DNA from: Thermovorax subterraneus
Lineage (GTDB): Bacteria > Bacillota > Thermosediminibacteria > Thermosediminibacterales > Thermosediminibacteraceae
NCBI GenBank assembly: GCA_021608145.1
Contig: JAKIHM010000020.1
Span: 1 to 48,256, forward strand
DNA: 48,256 nt
Direction: 5' to 3'
Positions within the stretch are counted from its first letter, which is position 1. Each line of letters opens with the position of its first letter. The notes below the pieces were generated by a model. That model saw only the letters and a list, made by a program, of their open reading frames with translations. It searched no databases and was not told the DNA's origin. Below, one piece after another: positions 44,001-48,256 of this stretch. A program made the position numbers and the translations under genes.

Positions 44001-45295
44001 CCACGATAGATTTTGACCGAACCGATCTCTATTATTTCGTCCAAATCCATGGATAAACCTGTCGTTTCTATATCGGTGACTACGTATACAAAGTCGTCGA
44101 TGAATCCTTCAGGTGGTTCGACTATTACAGGAAATTCGTCATCAAATATATAAGCCTCCAGACCATAGATTGGTTTAATACCTGCTTTTTGGGCAGCTTC
44201 GTAAACCTCAGGAAAGGACTGGACGACACCGTGGTCCGTAAAAGCCACTGCTTTGTGTCCCCAATTTTTGCACAGCTCAATAACTTCTTTAGGCGAACAA
44301 ACCGCATCCATGGCGCTATATTTGGTGTGCAGATGTAATTCCACCCTCTTTTTTTCGCAATTGTCCGTTCTGGTGGGTTTGGGTATGACTTTGATGTCTT
44401 TCGGTTTTATTTCTAATTCTCCTGAGTAAGAATTTTTTTCAATTTTCCCTCTTATTTTTAACCAAATTCCTTCTTCGATTTTTTCTAATTTGCAATTACT
44501 TTCGGAAGAAGAAAATATTTTTACAGGCAAAGAATTAGAACCATCGGTAAGCCCGAAAGTAATCATTTTAGAGCCGTTTTTTATTTCCTTATATTCTAGC
44601 TTGAATACTTCTCCGCACACTATTATTTCGTTAGTTTCGTTTGTTATGTCCTTTAAAGGAACCGGCTCGCCTTCCACATCCTTGCCTAAAATTACATCAT
44701 TTGAAACTTCTTCCTTCGGCCGGTCATCAGATTTTTCGGTTGTAGTTTTCAATATAGCTTCTACAAGTTGTCTTTCTTCCTCAGATATGTCATAATATTC
44801 CGTTTGTTCTTTCTCTTTAAATACGACTTTCAATCTTACTTCTAGATTTTTAAAAAATTCTTCTATAAACTTACCGCACCGTTTCTTTTGCAAATATTCT
44901 ATTCCGTTTTTTTCGATATAAACAAATAAAGTGCCTTTGTCGTACTCGCATGTGCTATTAAACATCCACAATCTAGCTGAAGGGATTTTTTTAAAAAGAC
45001 TTTTCAAACATTCATTCCAGTTTTCCTTAACTATCTCACTTGGCTTTTTTTCTCCCCAGAGACTTTTTTCTACAAAATGCAAGGAAACGTCCAGACAACC
45101 TTTTAGACTTTCTTTTAATTTGCTCTTGAGTTTCGCGATTATTTCATCCGGCAATTTTTTATCGGTTGAGAGTTCTATTTTTATCTTTCTTTTGCCGGCA
45201 TTGACAGTTACTTTTTTGACTAAAATATCGTCAAGCTGTATTCTTTCTTCAAAGCTGAAATTGCTCGTATCAATTACAGCATTTATTTTTACCAT
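41048..45295 (-). CDS. polC: DNA polymerase III PolC-type alpha subunit
   Basis: A 1415-residue Gram-positive replicative polymerase. The N-terminal domain and OB fold (about 220-305) are followed by PHP (VELHLHTKYSAMDAV, 318-332). The inserted 3'-5' proofreading exonuclease (VTDIETTGLSMDLDEI, Asp408/Glu410) comes next. The polymerase core has the zinc Cys pairs LCPNC and DCPDC and the catalytic VPDIDLNFSGE, and helix-hairpin-helix motifs lie near the end. ATG 45295 follows GGAGG at 9 nt. The open frame extends another 101 codons to 45598, but that part is antisense to the transposon gene and is not PolC. The native upstream junction has been changed by the TnpB insertion. Confidence 0.98.
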   Translation of the reverse strand: MVKINAVIDTSNFSFEERIQLDDILVKKVTVNAGKRKIKIELSTDKKLPDEIIAKLKSKLKESLKGCLDVSLHFVEKSLWGEKKPSEIVKENWNECLKSLFKKIPSARLWMFNSTCEYDKGTLFVYIEKNGIEYLQKKRCGKFIEEFFKNLEVRLKVVFKEKEQTEYYDISEEERQLVEAILKTTTEKSDDRPKEEVSNDVILGKDVEGEPVPLKDITNETNEIIVCGEVFKLEYKEIKNGSKMITFGLTDGSNSLPVKIFSSSESNCKLEKIEEGIWLKIRGKIEKNSYSGELEIKPKDIKVIPKPTRTDNCEKKRVELHLHTKYSAMDAVCSPKEVIELCKNWGHKAVAFTDHGVVQSFPEVYEAAQKAGIKPIYGLEAYIFDDEFPVIVEPPEGFIDDFVYVVTDIETTGLSMDLDEIIEIGSVKIYRGEIIDRFHSFVNPRKPISPQITNLTGIRNDMVEQAPFIEEVLSNFLKFVGEGIFVAHNAEFDSGFIRRDCERLGMKFNNKVIDTLNLSAIVFPELKNHRLETIAKKFNVNMGKHHRADDDANTAAMILIELFKLLKEKGIDDLSQINYVGKKAAQHLNSYHATILVKNQKGLKNLYKLVSASHLECFYRHPRIPKSLLRKHREGLIIGSGCEAGELFQSLIYHHSEDDIRRIVSFYDFLEIQPLQNNKFLIEKGVLANEKSLEELNKKIYSLGKKYNKPVVATGDVHFLNPQDEIFRKILLTIQGYKDSDINSGLYLKTTEEMLHDHEYLGKGAAIEVVIENPNRIADEIEDEIKPVPDELYPPKIEGADEEIINMTYKRAKELYGEDLPEIVRKRIERELNSIVNNGYSVIYLIAHKLVKKSLDDGYLVGSRGSVGSSLVATMCGITEVNPLPPHYLCPNCKKSIFPENVEGIVGPDLPNKDCPDCGTPMNKDGYNIPFEVFMGFEGDKVPDIDLNFSGEYQPTAHKYAEELFGKDNVFRAGTISTIAEKTAYGFVRAFLEEKNLSASEYEINRLAAGITGVKRTTGQHPGGLMILPKDKEIYEFTPIQYPADDKESGVITTHFDYHSISERLLKLDLLGHDDPTVIKMLEEETSVNAKKIPLDDKETMKIFSSVEPLGVTPEDIGTTVGTLGVPEFGTKFVRQMLEETRPTTFSELVRISGLSHGTDVWLNNAQDLIRNKVATLKEVIATRDDIMIHLLEKGVEPKIAFNIMEKVRKGKGLSPEDEEVLRKNNVEQWFIESCKKIKYMFPKAHAVAYVIMAFRIAYFKVHYPEAFYATYFTVRADDFDAELILQGPKKIKEVIEEINKKEKNATPKEKNLLTILEVANEMYMRGIQFLPIDLYKSHYKKFIITKDGILPPLNALPGLGLSAAQSIYNERQKGKFTSIEDLRIRTKVTKNVIEILRQNGVLNGLQETNQISLF

Positions 45296-45315
45296 AAGAT
45301 ATATCCTCCGGTTAC

Positions 45316-46737
45316 AAGAATTGCCGCGAGAAGGCCCTACCCTTTCAAGGGTAGGGATGAAAGCGGCAGTCAGTTGTGCTAAAATAGAAGCATGAGGCGA
45401 ACAAACATTGTCCGGCTTTTGCCCAACAAGCAACAAAAGCAAATGCTCGAAACAATCGGGGATCGCTGCGCTGCCCTCTGGAATGCCGTCCAGTACAGGT
45501 GCAGGCAGGCCTTCTTCAAGGGTGAACCCGTGCCTTCCTACGAAACCCTGTGCGCCGAGTTCAAGGAGCATCCGGCGTATCGTGCCCTGCCCGCCCACAT
45601 AGGGCAGGAGGTCATCAAAAAGGCAAGGAAGGCGTGGAACTCCTTCTTTGCCTGCCTGCGGCTGTACCGGAAAGGCAAACTAGAGGAGCCGCCACGCATA
45701 CCCCGCTACTGGAAGGACCGCCGGATGGGAAAGCGTACATTCCGCGTCATCCCCGTCAAGGCGCCCACGTCCTACGCATTGGACTCCCACACCCTCTCCC
45801 TCACACTACTGCGGGATCTCCGGGAAAAGCAAGGGGACCGCCTGATCCTGCACACGAAGGGTGTCTTGCGCTTCCATGGCACCCCAAAGACCCTGGAACT
45901 CAGGTATGACCGGGTGAAGAAACGCTGGTACGCCCACCAGGTCGTGGAAGTGCCGGAAGCAGCAAGAAAAACCCGACCCGAGAAATACGCCACTTTGGAC
46001 CTCGGCGCCAGGGTGCTAGCTGCTCTGGCCGTCGAGGGTGTAAGCCGCCAGCTTCTCTTCTCCGGTCGCAAAGTCTGGAAAGACTTCCTGTACTGGACGA
46101 AGCGAATCGCAGAAGAGCAGGCAAGGCTTGCCCGGGCCGGGCGAAAAACCTCCCGGCAACGCCGGAAGCTCTACCGGACACGTACCTGCAGGCTCAAACA
46201 CGCCTTTATCGCTCTGGCCGCGGAAATCGCATGTATCCTCAAGCAACACCACGTGACCACGCTGTTCATCGAAGAACTGACGGGCATCCGGGAGGACATG
46301 GACTTCGGGCCGAAAAACATCCTGGTGCACAACTTCTGGGCCTTCAGGATGTTGAGGAACCTTGTCGAGGCCGCCTGTGCCCGAGCCGGGATAAAAGTCG
46401 TTCCCGTCGAACCACGCGGCACGTCTTCGAAGTGCGCCATCTGTGGCTTTCCCATTAAGCGTTTGGTCAGGCACAAGGCGGTGTGCGAAAAATGCGGCTG
46501 TGTATGGCACGCCGACGCTAACGCGGCCTTAAACATACTGTTTTTGGGCTCCTCGAAGGGGCACGGGGCGGAGGCCACGCCCCTGAAGCCGCTTGCCTTC
46601 CGGTGGAACTACCACCGGTGGGTAAGCCGCTTCGAATCTGCCGCCGGTACACCTTAAAAGGTGATGAGCGGTAGCCGGATGGCGACCTGGTTCGCCTGAA
46701 GGAATCCCGCCTCCTTTAGGGGGCGGGAGGAAGTCAA
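45316..46737 (+). mobile_element. IS200/IS605-family TnpB-only element (IS608-like ends)
   Basis: The element is GC-rich against AT-rich flanks. The left end follows TTAC (45312-45315). It carries an outer stem TGCCGC/GCGGCA (45322-45327 with 45363-45368) around CCCTACCCTT/AAGGGTAGGG (45335-45344 with 45347-45356). The right end has a 9-bp hairpin (46706-46727), with GAAT immediately 5' of it (46702-46705), and ends TCAA (46734-46737). IS608 is known to cleave at TTAC on the left and TCAA on the right, with GAAT guiding the right cut, so I set the ends on that pattern. There is no tnpA, so it would need a transposase in trans. Confidence 0.82.
45392..46657 (+). CDS. tnpB: TnpB RNA-guided nuclease of IS605 family
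   Basis: A 421-residue TnpB, the only plus-strand gene. The N-terminal recognition/wedge part is followed by a split RuvC domain: Asp in YATLDLGARVLAAL, Glu in LFIEELTGIRED and Asp in HADANAALNIL. The zinc ribbon (KCAICGFPIK ... CEKCGC) lies between the second and third. All catalytic residues are present, so it is probably intact. Known TnpB proteins cut DNA next to a transposon-encoded motif using a right-end RNA guide, which helps the element persist. ATG 45392 has no good ribosome site, as is common in IS605 genes. High GC and different codon use from its neighbours mark it as imported. Confidence 0.9.
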   Translation: MRRTNIVRLLPNKQQKQMLETIGDRCAALWNAVQYRCRQAFFKGEPVPSYETLCAEFKEHPAYRALPAHIGQEVIKKARKAWNSFFACLRLYRKGKLEEPPRIPRYWKDRRMGKRTFRVIPVKAPTSYALDSHTLSLTLLRDLREKQGDRLILHTKGVLRFHGTPKTLELRYDRVKKRWYAHQVVEVPEAARKTRPEKYATLDLGARVLAALAVEGVSRQLLFSGRKVWKDFLYWTKRIAEEQARLARAGRKTSRQRRKLYRTRTCRLKHAFIALAAEIACILKQHHVTTLFIEELTGIREDMDFGPKNILVHNFWAFRMLRNLVEAACARAGIKVVPVEPRGTSSKCAICGFPIKRLVRHKAVCEKCGCVWHADANAALNILFLGSSKGHGAEATPLKPLAFRWNYHRWVSRFESAAGTP

Positions 46738-46753
46738 GTTTCTATACTATATA
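46605..46753 (+). ncRNA. Predicted omega (reRNA) guide RNA at the right end of the TnpB element
   Basis: The 3' part of tnpB and the right end hold three hairpins: CACCTT/AAGGTG (46650-46663), GGCGA/TCGCC (46681-46696) and the GC-rich 9-bp stem (46706-46727). This is the usual scaffold zone of TnpB guide RNA, and the guide begins right after the element's end (from 46738, GTTTCTATACTATATA). The 5' boundary is a guess. The guide together with TTAC equals the predicted empty site. Confidence 0.6.
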
Positions 46754-47402
46754 CACCATCTATTTGGGAAAGCCGAGAAATTACTTCTTCAAACTTAACA
46801 TTTGAAGGTAGACGGATAAGAAGATATATCACCACTTTTGAATCCTCTTGTTCAGCATTTTCAATTCGTATTTTTCTGATACTTACTCCCATTTCGCCCA
46901 AAACAGTACCAATCTTGCCTATCTGACCGGGCTTATCATCAACGATTAAGCACATAGAATGCAAAAGTTTCCTCCCAATTATTAAATTTTCGATCCTGGA
47001 CAAGGATATCAAAGTTAAAAAGGTAAATAAAGTGGCAACTACGGCAGCTACATAAAATCCGCATCCAATCGCAAGACCGATAGAACCTACCGTCCACAAG
47101 CTTGCAGCTGTCGTCAAACCTTTTACGGTTGGCCCTACTCTAATTATGGTGCCTGCACCCAAAAAACCAATACCGCTTACCACTTGGGCTGCAATTCGAG
47201 CCGGGTCCATTGTAGTAAGGGCGCGGTATTTTTCGAACATATATATGGACACTAACATTGTCAGGGTCGAGCCTGTACAAACCAGCACATGAGTTCTGAA
47301 ACCTGCGGGCCTATTCACGCTCTCCCTTTCTATTCCGATGATGCCTCCCAATAAAACCGACAGGAAAAGTCTAAACAGGATATCCGCTTGGGACATTTCC
47401 AC
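46734..47402 (-). CDS. MgtC/SapB-family membrane protein with C-terminal ACT-like domain
   Basis: A 222-residue protein. The N-terminal MgtC domain has four or five membrane helices with LLGGIIGIERESVNRPAGFR, CTGSTLTMLVSIYMFEKYRA, QVVSGIGFLGAGTIIR and VKGLTTAASLWTVGSIGLAI. A soluble domain of about 80 residues resembling ACT follows (LIVDDKPGQIGKIGTVLGEM). The family is linked to magnesium limitation and to membrane ATP-synthase control in pathogens; its role here is unknown. GTG 47402 follows AGAGGTG. Its final TGA (46734-46736) is supplied by the TCAA end of the TnpB element. Before insertion the last codons would have been ACG TAA, encoding the same protein. Confidence 0.88.
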   Translation of the reverse strand: MEMSQADILFRLFLSVLLGGIIGIERESVNRPAGFRTHVLVCTGSTLTMLVSIYMFEKYRALTTMDPARIAAQVVSGIGFLGAGTIIRVGPTVKGLTTAASLWTVGSIGLAIGCGFYVAAVVATLFTFLTLISLSRIENLIIGRKLLHSMCLIVDDKPGQIGKIGTVLGEMGVSIRKIRIENAEQEDSKVVIYLLIRLPSNVKFEEVISRLSQIDGVYSIET

Positions 47403-48047
47403 TTAAAACACCTCTAATTTTAATTTAAGCATACAAGTCAGAATATCCCAATACATTTTTATTCGGGACGCAACACCTATAATAAAACCCCTCTTTTCTT
47501 CCTTCATCACATGGGTTAGTTCGTTGAGAACAACTGTCTTAACCCTTAAATTTTCTTTTTTAGCTATAATGGTAAGGGCCATTTCGAGGCCATAGTCCTT
47601 TACATTATAATCCTTCAATTTATCAAAAACCCATCTTTGGACAGCGCGCTGCCCCGATAAAAACGGAGCAATCTTTTGAGCAAGGTCGGTCGCCCCCCTG
47701 CCGTTTTTGAAGACTCCTATAGTCATGTCTGATTCACCTTTTAAAACGGGCAGTAAAAGGTCGTAGACGTGCTCATTTTTTAAACCGACCAAATCAGCAT
47801 CCAAAAGCAGTATGACATTTGCGTTTGTACTTTTTACCCCGCACATTACAGCACTGACTTTTCCACGGTTTTGTGGAAGTTCTATTACATTTATACCAAA
47901 ATTTCTGCCGATATATGCTGTATTGTCAGTAGAACCATCGCTGACAAGAATAATCTCATCAATAAGGCTTATCGATTTTAAAAGTTGGAGTATGCTTCCT
48001 ACCGTCTTTTCCTCATTATATGCGGGAATCACTGCCGCTACAGGCAT
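47403..48047 (-). CDS. Family 2 glycosyltransferase
   Basis: A 214-residue GT-A fold enzyme. VAAVIPAYNEEKTVGSILQL is the nucleotide-sugar start, followed by ILVSDGSTDNT and LLLDADLV as the DxD-like metal motif. It resembles small GT2 enzymes such as glucosyl-3-phosphoglycerate synthase-like proteins, but donor and acceptor cannot be named. No membrane helix is obvious. ATG 48047 follows AAAGGAAG. Its stop directly abuts the GTG start of the MgtC-like gene, so the two are co-translated. Confidence 0.85.
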   Translation of the reverse strand: MPVAAVIPAYNEEKTVGSILQLLKSISLIDEIILVSDGSTDNTAYIGRNFGINVIELPQNRGKVSAVMCGVKSTNANVILLLDADLVGLKNEHVYDLLLPVLKGESDMTIGVFKNGRGATDLAQKIAPFLSGQRAVQRWVFDKLKDYNVKDYGLEMALTIIAKKENLRVKTVVLNELTHVMKEEKRGFIIGVASRIKMYWDILTCMLKLKLEVF

Positions 48048-48084
48048 TAAAATCTTCCTTTCTTAAAATGTTTCCAGCAAGAAA

Positions 48085-48113
48085 AATGTATCACAGTTGC
48101 TTTAAAAATTCAA
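48085..48113 (-). promoter_or_regulatory. Candidate promoter of the glycosyltransferase-mgtC-polC operon
   Basis: -35 TTGAAT, 17-nt spacer, -10 TACATT with extended TGA. A weak match. If real it would have driven polC too before the TnpB insertion. The remaining ~140 nt to the right edge show no gene. Confidence 0.4.
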
Positions 48114-48256
48114 CCTGCACTCTGTCGTTGTCTGTGTCAAGAGGTTGTAGGTAAAAAATTTTTTAAGCTGACCTTCACCACTATTTAAGTTCAGGTGACA
48201 TAAATTTGATGTATTATATTGCCATTTATGTAAAATAATTACTGCATAAGTTGACA

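Noticed and set aside
45296..45598. 101-codon N-terminal extension of the polC reading frame
   Set aside because: It reads antisense through the TnpB element and has no PolC similarity. ATG 45295 has a good ribosome site and the expected PolC N-terminus.
45772..46578. Minus-strand open frames across the transposon (up to 164 codons)
   Set aside because: They are shadows of the GC-rich tnpB gene, with no ribosome sites and low-complexity composition.
48251..48256. TTGACA at the right edge as a plus-strand promoter
   Set aside because: The -10 region would lie outside the window, and no plus-strand gene can be seen.
1..48256. CRISPR arrays, tRNA or rRNA genes, prophage
   Set aside because: Looked for on both strands; no regularly spaced repeats, cloverleaf-like sequence or phage structural genes were seen.

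Overview
The window reads as a chromosomal segment of a strictly anaerobic, spore-forming, probably thermophilic Firmicute, perhaps a Thermosediminibacter/Thermoanaerobacterales-type organism. This placement is inferred from gene content and order, not from a marker-gene match. Supporting features are ferredoxin-dependent 2-oxoacid oxidation, sporulation genes (spoVS, ymxH, ylxY, ylzJ, tepA, spoIIIE), a Bacillus-like gene order (rimP-nusA-ylxR-ylxQ-infB-rbfA-nrnA-truB-ribF-rpsO-pnp-ylxY), an AT-rich base composition, and heavy use of GTG and TTG start codons. Every gene except one transposon gene lies on the minus strand, so transcription runs from the right edge to the left. No rRNA, tRNA or CRISPR array was seen.

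Region 1 (1-8,000) is a catabolic cluster. It holds a four-subunit 2-oxoacid:ferredoxin oxidoreductase (korDABC), glutamate dehydrogenase, two-subunit methylmalonyl-CoA mutase, its MeaB chaperone, methylmalonyl-CoA epimerase, and the start of a biotin-dependent carboxyltransferase cut by the window edge. In order these give glutamate -> 2-oxoglutarate -> succinyl-CoA -> methylmalonyl-CoA -> propionyl-CoA, a complete glutamate-to-propionate route.

Region 2 (8,100-16,500) has a PHP phosphoesterase, spoVS with a near-perfect sigma-H promoter, ymdB, and RNase Y. RNase Y apparently begins at a non-canonical AUC codon behind a structured leader with an attenuator. Upstream lies an Mre11/Rad50-like system whose ATPase is divided among three adjacent genes, directly behind recA. 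recA has a consensus promoter and a LexA-type operator.

Region 3 (16,400-25,100) contains thpR, cinA, a short FtsH-like membrane protease with a small membrane partner, rimO broken by a homopolymer frameshift, rodZ and spoIIIE. Region 4 (25,000-33,500) is the RNA-decay and sporulation block: ylzJ, tepA, an aminotransferase bracketed by two nearly identical terminators, RNase J, ymxH with a hairpin over its ribosome site, dut, ylxY, pnp and rpsO. The rpsO leader can form a loop-to-Shine-Dalgarno pseudoknot.

Region 5 (33,500-41,000) is the ribosome-maturation and initiation operon, from rimP to ribF, headed by a strong promoter and a nested hairpin. Region 6 (41,000-48,256) has polC, a GC-rich IS605-family TnpB element, an MgtC-family membrane protein and a glycosyltransferase. 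The TnpB element has IS608-like ends (TTAC/TCAA). It is inserted exactly in the stop codon of the mgtC-like gene, leaving that protein unchanged and separating it from polC.
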